Shown here one piece after another: positions 12,841 to 23,662 of a stretch of DNA of 64,000 nucleotides. This DNA is from Diogma glabrata (lineage: Eukaryota; Arthropoda; Insecta; Diptera; Cylindrotomidae), in NCBI GenBank assembly GCA_963693315.1, contig OY856186.1:279515491-279579490 (forward strand), written 5' to 3'. Under the pieces are notes generated by a model. The model was not told the DNA's origin. It searched no databases and worked only from the letters and a program-made list of their open reading frames with translations. The stretch's first letter is position 1; each line of letters begins with the position of its first letter. The position numbers and the translations under genes are program-made.

Positions 12841-14250
12841 GCAGCGATGTATATCAAACATAGCTTTTTGTTAAAGTACATATATTTTTTATCTCTGTTT
12901 AGATATGTATTACAAACACGAAACATCAATACGTTGTCGGAAAATTATAACAGATCTTAGAGTAACAATATAATTTAGTGAAAAGATTATACAATCAGCA
13001 AACTACTCAAAAACCTCTCCATTTAGCAAAAATATTTCAAAATCCCAAATTCATATTTCTTTCAAAATTCCAAAAATATTGTAAAAATTAAATAAAATCA
13101 AAAATTAAAAATTTTCAAACAAAATTCTAAAAATATTTCAAAAATTATTACAAAATCAAAGATTAAAACTTTTTTCAAAAATTCTAAAAATATTGCAAAA
13201 ATTATAACAAAATCAAAAATTGTAACTTTTTCCGAATTATAAAAATTATAATAAAATCAAAAATTGAAACTTTTTTCAAAATTCTAAATATTCCAAAAAT
13301 TCTTACAAAATCAAAATTTAAATCTTTTTTCAAAATTCTAAAACTATATATAAAATTCAAAAATTCTCTTTTATTTCAAAATTCTAAAAATATTTCAAAA
13401 ATTAGAATAAAATCACAAGCTTAAACTTTTTCAAAATTTTAGAAATATAGCAAAAATTATAACAAAATCAAAAATTAAAACTTTTTCCAAAATTCTAAAA
13501 ATATTGCAAAAATTATTACAAAATCAAAAATACAAACTTTTTCAAAATTCCATAAATATTTCAAAAACTATAACAAATTCAAACATTTCTATGTCCAATT
13601 TCATTTTCAACTACATTAACGTCATAAAAACAGCAAATTTTTTTTTCCAAAAAATTGGCTAAATAAATAAAATAAACCATTTTTTGACACACTTGACATT
13701 ATTTTTTTGACAAGCTTATAATGCCATATTTCTCTATAATATTAATAAAATTTCATGTCATACAAATAATTAGTTTTATGTTTTTCCAAAAAATAAGGTA
13801 AAAAAATAAATAAAAATTTTTCTTTTGACACACTTGACAACATTTTTTTGACAAACTTATAATGCAATTATCTAGTTTTTGATTTCACATACCAATCCCG
13901 ACCAACAAGATTTCTCCAAATTAAATGTTCCTACTCGTAATCACTTAAAATGAACGTTTTTTAAGCCAAAAATATAAAAATTTGCTATTTCTGACACACA
14001 TAATGATTTTTTTGAAACACTTCCGGTACAGTTATCGAACACAGCGTCCTTTCGGATCTGTCTCTTGAGTATACCTGTTTTCTAGATTTCGTAGGTAATG
14101 ACGGCCGGCCGGCAGACAGACATTCATTTTTTTTTTGCTTTTTTGGTTCTAAAGGTCCTAAAACGTCGAGAAATGCCAAACAAAGTGGGGTAAGAATTTC
14201 ACTTTTGGCTCATGAATGTAATGCTTAGTTCTTTCAGATCGAAGTAAGTC
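12841..14250 (+). repeat. Long AT-rich interspersed repeat, copy A (inverted partner at 54.4-56.0 kb)
   Basis: Read in reverse complement, 54395-55974 follows the same order of blocks. Shared blocks are GTATATCAAACATA, TACTCAAAAACCTCTCCATT, an AT-rich tandem array, TTTGACACACTTGAC, CATACCAATCCCGACC, GTACAGTTATCGAACACAGC and GGCTCATGAAT. From about 13020 to 13590 the repeat holds roughly nine degenerate copies of a unit of about 58-60 bp built around AAAATTCTAAAAATATT. No transposase is visible, so it looks like a non-autonomous element. It begins within a few bases of the truncated LINE end. A third partial copy is near 59820-60050. Confidence 0.72.
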
Positions 14251-14900
14251 AAATTTGTATTGAGAATAATTTACACAAAAACAAGGCTCCCATTAAAAAT
14301 AAACACAAAAATGCGGGATCCTGTGATGATGCTTCGAACTAAAATGCTTTTGAAATTTAAAAAAAAGGTTGCCTTGATTTTCGATTTTGTTTTGAATAAA
14401 TTATTTTGTTTTAAAAAAATAGATTTAAGAAATTTTGTCTTCTTATTAGAACGGTTAGTTTATTCTGAAAAATATTTAAAATAATTTTCTGAGTTTAAAA
14501 TCATTGATTTTATGTTTAATTATGAACACTACATAACTACTAAATACACTAATGACTAATGTACATACTAATAATTAAAGTACCAACTATTAACGTGTAG
14601 AAAACTATTGCAAGAATTGGATTGTTGTTTTTTAATTGTAACTACATCGTTGTTATTACTTAGTAATAAAGAAATCTAACAGTATATTTTAAGCAAGAAT
14701 AGATTTTATTAAAATATTTTAGATTCTTGCTTAAAAACCAGAAATTTGTATTATAAGAACACGCAGTAAAATATATGGTTTGCAAACGAAGATATATCAT
14801 AGTCCCATGCAACATGGTTAGCTCTTTCCATTTATAGAAAATAAAAGAGGCCGTCTTGAAGACTGCCAACAGAAGAGAAAACTTAAAACTGAAAAAACTG
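14251..14900. other. AT-rich stretch without recognisable genes
   Basis: Only short AT-rich frames occur. A less AT-rich minus-strand frame near 14660-14869 gives no recognisable motif. Confidence 0.4.
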
Positions 14901-14904
14901 TGCT

Positions 14905-15285
14905 TTTATCGTATAAATACAACAAAATCTTTACTTTCTCTACCGATACTTCCACACTGTTATTAACTGAGAAAAACATCAAATTCAATAAAAAGGAAAA
15001 ACCAAAATATGAATCAAGAGAACGAGAGAAAAATTATTTATAATATATTATCAATAATTTCAACAATACTTAGGCTATTCGTACTATCAATTGCGTTTTC
15101 TTTATTAAAAAGTATAAAGAAAAACACACAAATCCAATATGACAAAATAATTTTATTATTTTACTTAAAATACAACAAAATCTTTACTTACTATACCACA
15201 CTTAAACAGAAAAAAAAATCAAATTCAATAAATAGAAAAAAAAATCAAATTCTAAATCAAGAAAATGAGAATAAGAAATAAGAAA
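14905..15285 (+). repeat. Diverged two-copy tandem repeat, period about 250 bp
   Basis: The phrase AAATACAACAAAATCTTTACTT is followed by a CACACT block, ATCAAATTCAATAAA and AATCAAGA. It is seen once from about 14913 and again from about 15170, with substantial divergence. Confidence 0.5.
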
Positions 15286-15299
15286 ATAACAAATGATTA

Positions 15300-15970
15300 C
15301 AATTTATCTCACAGTCTATTTAATATTTATTTAGCGTGACGATGACTCGAATATATACATTTTTCCAAATACAAAATCGCACAACTCGCTTAAAAAAGTT
15401 TTCGCTATAAAAATGGTACATCACCAACAGAAAATAGAGAAAAATGAAAAAGAAAACAACAACAAAAAGTATAAAAAACAGAATAGCCACAAAACATATC
15501 TTTTAAAAACTAAATAAAATATTGAGATGTCGTAAAAATCACCCGAATGGATTCTAAATTTTACTTCGCACTGACGTCACACTGTGCTAAAAAACAATAG
15601 CAATAACCTTAAAAAACTACGCTATCGATAAATTTAAATACCGTAAGTTTCCACAACCTTAAACTGTGTTTAAATTAATCTTTTGCGATAAAGATGTCAA
15701 TTTATATTGAAAGAGAAATACATACTCAAATAGTAGTTTTTATTTTCCTTATTTTATATCACGGGAATGCAATTATGGAAAATAATGATGCTAAAACCAA
15801 TATTTTATTATTTTTAGCACTGCCTGTCAAAAAATAATTAATTTTTTTATTAATATCTAGTAGCAATAACTTTAAAAATCTGCATTATCGATCCATATTT
15901 TAAAATTCGTTAAAAGAAATTTTTATGAATAAAAAGCAATAATTTTAATGATATTTAATAAAAATTAAAA
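15300..15970. other. AT-rich non-coding stretch
   Basis: I see no gene. A phrase AATAGCAATAACCTTAAAAAACT near 15595 recurs in altered form near 15860 (TAGCAATAACTTTAAAAATCT), so the region probably contains decayed repeats. Confidence 0.35.
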
Positions 15971-15974
15971 AAAA

Positions 15975-16075
15975 GCCATAAAAAATGTACCACTCCAGGA
16001 ATCGAACTCTCGACCTATAAAACCTTAGTCATACCATCAGGAGTCAACCTTAGAGACTAAAAATTCCTCCATACA
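15975..16075 (-). other. Possible tRNA-like or SINE-like remnant
   Basis: On the minus strand GGTCGAGAGTTCGATTCCTGG resembles a pol III B box / T-arm, preceded by about 45 bases that could hold a degraded D and anticodon region. The stems do not pair well, so it is not a functional tRNA. It could be a tRNA-derived SINE fragment or chance. Confidence 0.22.
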
Positions 16076-16079
16076 TCCA

Positions 16080-18083
16080 AACATTATTTCTTTTAAAAGT
16101 AAAGTTTATATTGCTTTGATTTGTATCGCAAAAATGTCAAATACTAAAAATATATGAACTTTCTACCTACTAGCAATATTGGCTTTAAAAGGGAGACAAT
16201 GTTATATACAGAAACATTTTGATCGAGATTAAAATATTTTACACTGTTTGCTTATATTCCTTGTAAATTCCATACTGGTTTAATGAAACTAACCTGCAAA
16301 TAAAATTGAATTTCTCATTTAGATTAATATTTATTACATATATTTATATCTACATTCTACAGTTTCTACAATCTACTATTACATCACTACTACTCAATCG
16401 TAATTTAACTCGCTTTGCTGGATAAAATATTTCTCGTACATCTAATTCATCTATATATAAACACAGCTCAAACATTAATTTCTAATGAATTTTCAATATA
16501 AATGGAATGGGATCGTTAAGTGGTACAAATATAAAAAAAACACAAAAACAATTTCATTTCTTTTATTTTATAAAAACAAGAAAAAACAAACAAGCAATTT
16601 TTACTTTTGAAAAATAACAAACAAGACAACGGAAATTACTGTTAACAGAAAACAAAACAAACAAAAACTTTATTAAAAACGAAATAAATGGTTACAAAAG
16701 TTGTCGTTCTTCCGCTTGGTGGCGAATAATCGTTTTTTAGTTATTGTTCAATCCAATGTAACGATAACATAGATCGATTTTAGATTAATTTGTAGTTAAA
16801 TATTTGTTTTTGTTTTCTTGATTTTGTTGAAAAACTTCTAAGAACCTTTATTATCCACAAATTCAAGTTTTCTCTAATCTTTAAATTTTAGCATTTTTGT
16901 TGTTGTTATAGCTATTTATATATTTCGCTTTTTTAAGATTTGACTAGGAGAATAATGACAGTATCCGACATAAAAACAACACGATATTATCTTTGTCTTT
17001 TATCTATACTTAATAAAATCAAAGATTAAAACTCAAATGAAATTTATAATAGAAAATTAGAAAAATGGAAACAAAGAAAATGAGAAAATTTGTACCGAAA
17101 ATTTGTTTGATGAAGGATTGAAGTTTGCTTAAATTAATGAGTTTAATGTTGTAATGGTTTTACGTTGAATAACGTTAAATGTTTGACGGTTTTTTCTTTG
17201 TTTTAGTAATTTGTGTTTACTTAAGAAAATATTGATAGAAAATTTATGGGATTTTGGTAGTTTTGGAGAGAAGGTATTTGTTTAGATTTTCGTTTAACTC
17301 TTCTTTCTCTTTTTATTTTGATGTTAAAAACGCTTCTTTCTAGTACAGGGGATGAAAGAGTTTTATGAAGACGAACATCTTTATTTGGAAGAAATTAGGT
17401 TTATTATTTCTTTTATAATAAGGCTTAAATAAAAACATGGCAAAACAATTCTCATTTGCTCTTCCTGGCCGTTAAATTTAATTCAATTCAATTTATCTCG
17501 GTGGAATTACAGTGGCAGATCGTAAGCTGCTCTTAAAGCTGTCTGTACTTTCATGCTAGTTGAACAAGATATGTAAACAAAAGAGTTTTATTTGTAGGTT
17601 TAAGGAAAAATATAACTCGATCGCATATTGTTTTTCTGTACTCCTAAAATTTTTTTTTAGGAACGCATAGGAATGCATATGTTTTTAATAGTCTTTCATA
17701 ACAATTTTCCTTAAAAAACTATATCATTGTTTTGCGTTAACATTAAAACAATATACAATACACATGTAAATTATTCCTCGTATTATAAAAGAGATTACTT
17801 TGGGTAACAACAATTACCCACACCAAATCACTCGTTGAATGCTAAAATCATAAAACAATAAAACATAAAAATCCTATTCAACTCAAAACCTTTAAACAAA
17901 CAATAACGACAAAAGGCTTTACTTTAACTTAGACAGCAGAAAAAACTAAAAATGGTTAATCTTGTGTATAGTCTCTAATTGATCTTATTTTTATCCTATA
18001 ACTCTTATGTCTTTTTTTAGTAGTTTTCATGTCAAGTTTCTAATGATGAATGAAAAACCAGTTTAGATAGTTATCCTTATACA
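16080..18083. other. AT-rich non-coding DNA
   Basis: No genes or clear repeats are visible in these 2 kb. The stretch ends at the target site of the Penelope-like insertion. Confidence 0.4.
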
Positions 18084-18093
18084 TTTTTATTTA

Positions 18094-18275
18094 TTTTCTC
18101 AGTGGTAGCTTATTTATAGACTATTTATTATTTTTAAAAAAATATGTTTATTCCAATATTTCGACCTTGCGGGTCATCATCAGGGGTTACATATATTATA
18201 ATATTTAATATTACCTACAAAACAATTAATTAGAAAAAACACAAAAAATTAACATAATACTTACAAATCAAAAAT
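18094..18275 (-). repeat. PLE terminal repeat (pseudo-LTR), 3' copy
   Basis: This segment matches 21107-21275 in the same orientation, from TTTTCTCAGTGGTAGCTTATTTATAG through to AACATAATACTTACA, with almost no differences. It carries a hammerhead-like core in the sense orientation of the ORF. Confidence 0.85.
18142..18194 (-). ncRNA. Hammerhead ribozyme-like motif in the PLE 3' terminal repeat
   Basis: On the minus strand: ATATGT, a short spacer, CTGATGA (18183-18177), a GACC/GGTC stem II with loop CGCAA, GAAA (18162-18159), a very short stem III, then ACATAT. The outer hexamers pair as stem I. Conserved core plus minimal stem III fits the type I hammerheads reported in PLE terminal repeats. 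One unpaired T after CTGATGA makes stem II non-ideal, so activity is uncertain. Confidence 0.6.
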
Positions 18276-18551
18276 TTTTTAAAAAATACTTGAAAACATT
18301 AAACAATAGTTTAAAAAAGATTACAAACATAAATTGTTTAAAAGAAAAAAATGCACACAAACTCTACAAAAACTTTAATAGAATTATTTTATTATTATTA
18401 ATTCAAAATAAAAAATATTTTATATATTTAAATCACAATAGAAAACAGTTCATGAAAAGGAAAATTTTTGAATGACGGAAAATAAAACTTTTAATAAGAA
18501 AACTCGATGAAAAAACAGAAACTAAATTAAATGTGACTACTAAATTTAATA

Positions 18552-21044
18552 TTACCCTACTGCTGATTTTATAATAGAAATATAATTTGAATGTAAACCA
18601 TTACAATCTGTTTTATAATTAATTGATTTAGGTTCCAGAGAAATGTGAGCCATTTCTTTAAATACTCTCTTAAAATGGTTAAGTTCATAATCAATAACAA
18701 CAGGATTTTCAAAATCAAAATCATCCAAACATTCTACAGAATGACGAGCTAATGCTGATCTATAATTTTGACCGTTTAAATTCTTATTTGATTTTGTAAA
18801 TCTAACATCATTCTTATGTTGACAAATCCTCGTATTTAAAGTTTTAGAAGTTTCACCAACATAAACTTTACCACATTTGCATGTAATTTTATATACTAAA
18901 CCATTTTTCTTTTCTTTAGGTATTTTATCTTTTAAAGGTGTGAAAAAATTACTTAATTTATTTGATATATTTTGTCCTATAAAAGAATTACATTCTGAAG
19001 ATGAAAAAATGGATTTAAGTTTTTCAGTTAGTTGTGGAACATAAGATAGTGAACCAAAAACTTTTTTAGTTAGTGGTAATTGATCTGTAGATGGTTTAGG
19101 TTTACTTTTATATGTATAAAGAAATTTACTTATTAATTTATTTATTAGTCGAAAAGGATAATTATTTTTTAATAAAATTTTAGTAACTAAATCTATGTTT
19201 TTTTGTCTAAAAGAACTGTCGCTTAAGTAAAAAACTCTCCTAATAAAAGAATAGGCATTATATTTCATTTTATAAGGATGATTTGATAAAAAATTAAGAA
19301 ACCTGTTAGAAGCTATATCTTTAGAATACCAATTAGTTATGATTTTTTTATTATTTCGAGTCAATAAAAGATCCAAAAATGGTAAACAACCTTCTTTTTC
19401 ATATTCAATAGTAAATTGTATTTTATCATTAAAGGACTCAAAAATGTCTTTTGTACCATTAACAAAATGTTTTGGAATAGCTAATAATAAGTCATCAACA
19501 TATTTATAAATAAAAGACGGTTTTCTAAATAACTCAGGAACTTTTTCTGACAACAGTTTTTCTAAGACAATGTCAGCAAGAATTGGTGACAAACAATTTC
19601 CCATAGCTAAACCATATTTTTGTTTATAAAACAAATTATTATATTGAAAATAATTGTTATCGATAGTACAAACCTCAAACATTTCCAGGAATTCATTTAA
19701 AGAAATATTAGTAGTATCTTCAACTTCTCTCCACCTATCAATTATTACTTGCTTAGCGACATCTAATGGTATATTAGTAAATAAAGATTTTATATCAAAA
19801 GATATTAAAATGTCATCATCTGCTAATTCTACATTATCAAGTATATCTTTAAGTTGATACGAATTTTTTATGTTAAAAATACTATTAACAGTTAACGGTC
19901 TTAGTAATTCCGTACAAAATTTTGATAAGAAATAAGCTGGTGAATTGATTGTAGATATGATTGGTCGTAATGGTATATTCTGTTTATGTATCTTAGGTTG
20001 TCCATAAATACGAGGTGCTATAGGTGATATAACTTTAAGAGATAATTTTTTTGATCTTACAATTTTTCCGTTTTTAAATAAAGAATCAATGATTTTATTA
20101 ACTTTGTTAAAAACTTTTTTTGCGGGATCTAACAAAATAGGGGTGTAAGTTTCATTATCCATCAATAATTCATTCATTTTAATTTGAAATTCATCCTTAT
20201 AAATAATTACAGTTTTATTGCCTTTGTCACTATTAGTAACATAAATATTAGGGTTATTTTTCATGAAATTTATCAAGTTATTTTTAGAATTTATTAAAAA
20301 CATATCCAAATCAGTTAATTTATGATTTTTCTTTAAATGATGTGTAAATGTGTTAGTAGTTAAAGCTCTTAATTCAGAAGTTTTATCTGATTCACCGAAT
20401 TGAGATAGAATATTTTCTATTTCAGAAAGTACATTCAACACATTTAGAGAACTTTTCTGAAATGGCAATCCAAAACCTGGACCAAAACTCAATAATAATT
20501 TACAATCAAACGGAATTATGGTATTAGTTAAATTTACAACATTGGTAGTATCAAATTTAATATCTAGTTTTTTTTGTTTAACAACAAGAGAGTTGAACTT
20601 CTTTTCAAGAATATCAAAATGAGTTTCACGTGAATTTCGTAAATGAAAATCTTGTAATTCAATCAAATTACTATAATCATCAATGTGCAAATTATCCTTT
20701 AGAAACAAAATATGTTTACTAACCTGATTCTGCAAAGTTAAATTTAAATATTTACAAATTTTAATTTCTAGATTTAATATTTTTTTGAAAAAAGTTTCTT
20801 TCATACGTTTAATATTTATAGAAAAAGGATGATCTTGTTTTTCCAATGAAGCAAAGCATGAACCTTTTTGACTTATAAAATCAGGTATTATATTATGTTG
20901 TTTACAACGTATCAAGAAATGTTTTCTTTCCAAAGCAACTACCAATTTATTAGTAGTAAGTAGATATTCCTTAGTAAATTTAAATACATTTGTTCTATAA
21001 TATGTATCTATCTTAGTTAATAGAAGTCCCATGGGATCCGTCAT
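18552..21044 (-). CDS. Penelope-like reverse transcriptase with GIY-YIG endonuclease, intact
   Basis: An uninterrupted 830-codon ORF starts with a true ATG at 21044. The first 270 residues form the N-terminal region typical of PLEs. The RT follows: VTNSDKGNKTVIIYKDEF, APRIYGQPKIHK, FDIKSLFTNIPLD, QKYGLAMGNCLSPILADI and the catalytic YVDD near residue 515. A linker then leads to a C-terminal GIY-YIG nuclease near residues 730-770 (GLVYKITCKC, KVYVGETSKTLNTRICQHK). The paired cysteines before KVYVGET are typical of several animal PLEs. The enzyme nicks DNA and primes reverse transcription of its own RNA. Full length and no stops make it a potentially active copy. It may also supply RT to non-autonomous elements that share its RNA features. 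Confidence 0.93.
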   Translation of the reverse strand: MTDPMGLLLTKIDTYYRTNVFKFTKEYLLTTNKLVVALERKHFLIRCKQHNIIPDFISQKGSCFASLEKQDHPFSINIKRMKETFFKKILNLEIKICKYLNLTLQNQVSKHILFLKDNLHIDDYSNLIELQDFHLRNSRETHFDILEKKFNSLVVKQKKLDIKFDTTNVVNLTNTIIPFDCKLLLSFGPGFGLPFQKSSLNVLNVLSEIENILSQFGESDKTSELRALTTNTFTHHLKKNHKLTDLDMFLINSKNNLINFMKNNPNIYVTNSDKGNKTVIIYKDEFQIKMNELLMDNETYTPILLDPAKKVFNKVNKIIDSLFKNGKIVRSKKLSLKVISPIAPRIYGQPKIHKQNIPLRPIISTINSPAYFLSKFCTELLRPLTVNSIFNIKNSYQLKDILDNVELADDDILISFDIKSLFTNIPLDVAKQVIIDRWREVEDTTNISLNEFLEMFEVCTIDNNYFQYNNLFYKQKYGLAMGNCLSPILADIVLEKLLSEKVPELFRKPSFIYKYVDDLLLAIPKHFVNGTKDIFESFNDKIQFTIEYEKEGCLPFLDLLLTRNNKKIITNWYSKDIASNRFLNFLSNHPYKMKYNAYSFIRRVFYLSDSSFRQKNIDLVTKILLKNNYPFRLINKLISKFLYTYKSKPKPSTDQLPLTKKVFGSLSYVPQLTEKLKSIFSSSECNSFIGQNISNKLSNFFTPLKDKIPKEKKNGLVYKITCKCGKVYVGETSKTLNTRICQHKNDVRFTKSNKNLNGQNYRSALARHSVECLDDFDFENPVVIDYELNHFKRVFKEMAHISLEPKSINYKTDCNGLHSNYISIIKSAVG

Positions 21045-21066
21045 TATGTGTGTTTGATGCTCACAC

Positions 21067-21275
21067 GTAAATATAATTATTTAATATTTATAGTCTTTTA
21101 TTCATTTTCTCAGTGGTAGCTTATTTATAGACTATTTATTATTTTTAAAAAAATATGTTTATTCCAATATTTCGACCTTGCGGGTCATCATCAGGGGTTA
21201 CATATATTATAATATTTAATATTACCTACAAAACAATTAATTAGAAAAAACACAAAAAATTAACATAATACTTAC
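21067..21275 (-). repeat. PLE terminal repeat (pseudo-LTR), 5' copy
   Basis: It is a direct repeat of 18094-18275 and extends about 40 bp further at its high-similarity edge (ATTTATAGTCTTTTATTCA). It is also the inverted repeat of about 21617-21825, so the 5' end of the element folds back on itself. Confidence 0.85.
21153..21205 (-). ncRNA. Hammerhead ribozyme-like motif in the PLE 5' terminal repeat
   Basis: It is an identical copy of the motif at 18142-18194, 3011 bp upstream in the element's sense direction and in the same orientation as the ORF. A full-length transcript would carry one motif at each end. Confidence 0.6.
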
Positions 21276-21834
21276 ATAGATTGTAATGGTTTACATTCAA
21301 ATTATATTTCTATTATAAAATCAGCAGTAGGGTAATATTAAATTTAGTAGTCACATTTAATTTAGTTTCTGTTTTTTCATCGAGTTTTCTTATTAAAAGT
21401 TTTATTTTCCGTCATTCAAAAATTTTCCTTTTCATGAACTGTTTTCTATTGTGATTTAAATATATAAAATATTTTTTATTTTGAATTAATAATAATAAAA
21501 TAATTCTATTAAAGTTTTTGTAGAGTTTGTGTGCATTTTTTTCTTTTAAACAATTTATGTTTGTAATCTTTTTTAAACTATTGTTTAATGTTTTCAAGTA
21601 TTTTTTAAAAAATTTTTGATTTGTAAGTATTATGTTAATTTTTTGTGTTTTTTCTAATTAATTGTTTTGTAGGTAATATTAAATATTATAATATATGTAA
21701 CCCCTGATGATGACCCGCAAGGTCGAAATATTGGAATAAACATATTTTTTTAAAAATAATAAATAGTCTATAAATAAGCTACCACTGAGAAAATGAATAA
21801 AAGACTATAAATATTAAATAATTATTTTTATTTA
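21276..21834 (+). repeat. Inverted 5' extension of the PLE
   Basis: This segment is the reverse complement of about 18100-18600: the last codons of the ORF, the 3' UTR and the terminal repeat. It lies upstream of the ORF in inverted orientation. Such inverted extensions are characteristic of PLE insertions and are thought to arise from template switching during integration. Confidence 0.85.
21693..21745 (+). ncRNA. Inverted third copy of the PLE hammerhead-like motif
   Basis: The same core is on the plus strand, CTGATGA at 21704-21710, because it lies in the inverted extension. It is antisense to the ORF. Confidence 0.55.
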
Positions 21835-21844
21835 ATGTAATCCA

Positions 21845-22990
21845 ATTTCTGAATGTTATAATGGAAAATGGATTAAAGGGATTAAGAAAATTTTTCATGC
21901 AATTTAAGTAAATTATGTTGCTGTTTTAAAGATAGAACATAAAATTTCATATTTTCCATAACATTGTAACAATATATATTCTTAAAGAACATCATGAACC
22001 CTTAAAACTTTATAAAAACATTCACACAATTTTTTATCTGCCAATTTTTCTAGCTCACCACCTCAAAAACATAATAACAGTAACAACAACGAAAAAAAAA
22101 TGAAATGTTAACAAATAATCAATCGAGCATTAATAATCTCTTGTTCGGTAAAATGATAAAAAATAACAAAATTTTCTATTGTATAATTTTCATTTAAGCC
22201 AACCAATATCAACGAACCGCAAAAATAAGACAAAAAAACGTACTTGGTTTTCTCTTTTGTTTATGAAAATAAGGAAAATAAAATCAGCTGACAAATTTTA
22301 TGGTTTTTTCTCCTTATGAAATTTTCTTTCGAATAACTTTATTTTATTTTAATTCGAATATCATGTCAAAATAAATAAAATCAATTTTTTATAATTTATC
22401 CAATCATCTCTTTAACTATTATTCTTATCCTCTTATCATTTATTTTTCATAATGACGTCAATTGTAGCTTATGCGGTTCCAATTTCAGTTGTTTCTCAGT
22501 TATTTAGTTTTCTTTCGTAAACAATTTTATTCATCAAATAAATAGACGTAAGAGATATCCCATTAGAGGCAGCTGTTAGATTTCACATCGTCAATAAATA
22601 CAGACACACTTACAACAAACAAGCTACAGAAAAATAAAATAAGAAAGACTACATGGAAAATATGAATAGAATAGAAAAATTATAAAATATTTTCCATTTT
22701 AAATGAAAAGATTTTCAGTAGGAAAAATAATATTTATAAATTATTTGTATCTTCGTAAGAATATTTTTTTAAGGAAATTAATAAACAATAGAAAATAGGT
22801 TTTGGTTTGTAAATAGTTCTTGATGAGTGGAAATTTATATAAGTTATATTTCGTGTTATCACTCTTTTGCATTTAATTTAATTTGAAGTTGACTATAGAG
22901 TCAACTAGGAATGCCCAGTGGCCGAAATTCGGCCATTGTAAATGGAAATTGTAAGACCTCCCAAAAAATAGCTACAACACATTATTTCAG
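21845..22990. other. AT-rich non-coding DNA
   Basis: I see no gene or clear repeat between the PLE and the tandem repeat that follows. Confidence 0.4.
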
Positions 22991-22994
22991 AGTT

Positions 22995-23515
22995 TGATTT
23001 ATTGATATAATTGATTTTGAATTGTGGAACAAATAACTTGAAAAAACAATATAATCGAAAAAAAACACAAAAAAACACACCTTCATATTTTTCCCCTTTT
23101 TTCTCAAAAAAAAAATCCTTCAAATTCCCAAAACATTTTGCCGGCACATCGGCTTCTCAAGACCTTTCCAACGATATACATACTGCCCCACTTTTGTTGG
23201 GCAAATATTTGTGAAATGGTACCACAAAAATAGTGCTTGCGTATTTATATATAGATATAGATTGATTTTGAGCTGTGAAACAAATAACTTGAAAAAAAAA
23301 ACAAAATAACCAAACACAAAACTCAAAAAATACTCCTATGACATTTTTCCCATTTTTTCTCAAAAAATCGTCAAAATTCAAAAAAAACTTAAGACCTACT
23401 CAAGACCTTTCCAACGATATACATATTATCACACTTTTGTTGGGGCAAATATTTTGAAATTGTACCACAAAAATAGTGCTTACGTGTTTATATATATAGA
23501 TAAGTGGTAGTTATG
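22995..23515 (+). repeat. Two-copy tandem repeat, unit about 243 bp
   Basis: Both units contain ACAAATAACTTGAAAAAA, TTTTTTCTCAAAAAA, CAAGACCTTTCCAACGATAT and CCACAAAAATAGTGCTT, offset by about 243 bp, with some divergence. Small frames on either strand are by-products of the poly-A and poly-T blocks. Confidence 0.72.
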
Positions 23516-23662
23516 CTGCATACGCTAGAAAATGCTAATACGTTTCCAAATTCTACCAATACTGTTTATTGACACTTGCACAAGATATTCCTACAAAGAA
23601 ATAAGATGGAAAAAACAGTGTATTATGTAACAGCCCAACAAACACTATGGCGGCCCAATGCC

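Larger units (their letters stand above)
18094..21834 (-). mobile_element. Full-length Penelope-like element with 10-bp target duplication
   Basis: A perfect 10-bp direct repeat, TTTTTATTTA, lies at 18084-18093 and 21835-21844. Read on the minus strand, the order is: an inverted copy of the element's own 3' end (21834 down to about 21276), a sense terminal repeat (about 21275-21067), the ORF (21044-18552), a 3' UTR, and a second sense terminal repeat (18275-18094). Paired pseudo-LTRs with an inverted extension are the classic PLE arrangement. The repeats are almost identical, the ORF is intact and the duplication is preserved, so the insertion appears recent. Confidence 0.9.

Noticed and set aside
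13985..14179. 64-codon minus-strand frame
   Set aside because: It lies in the terminal part of a repeat whose other copies do not keep the frame open.
18290..18475. 61-codon frame, identical to one at 21412-21597 on the other strand
   Set aside because: Both lie in the PLE 3' UTR and its inverted copy; the AT-rich frame has no domain.
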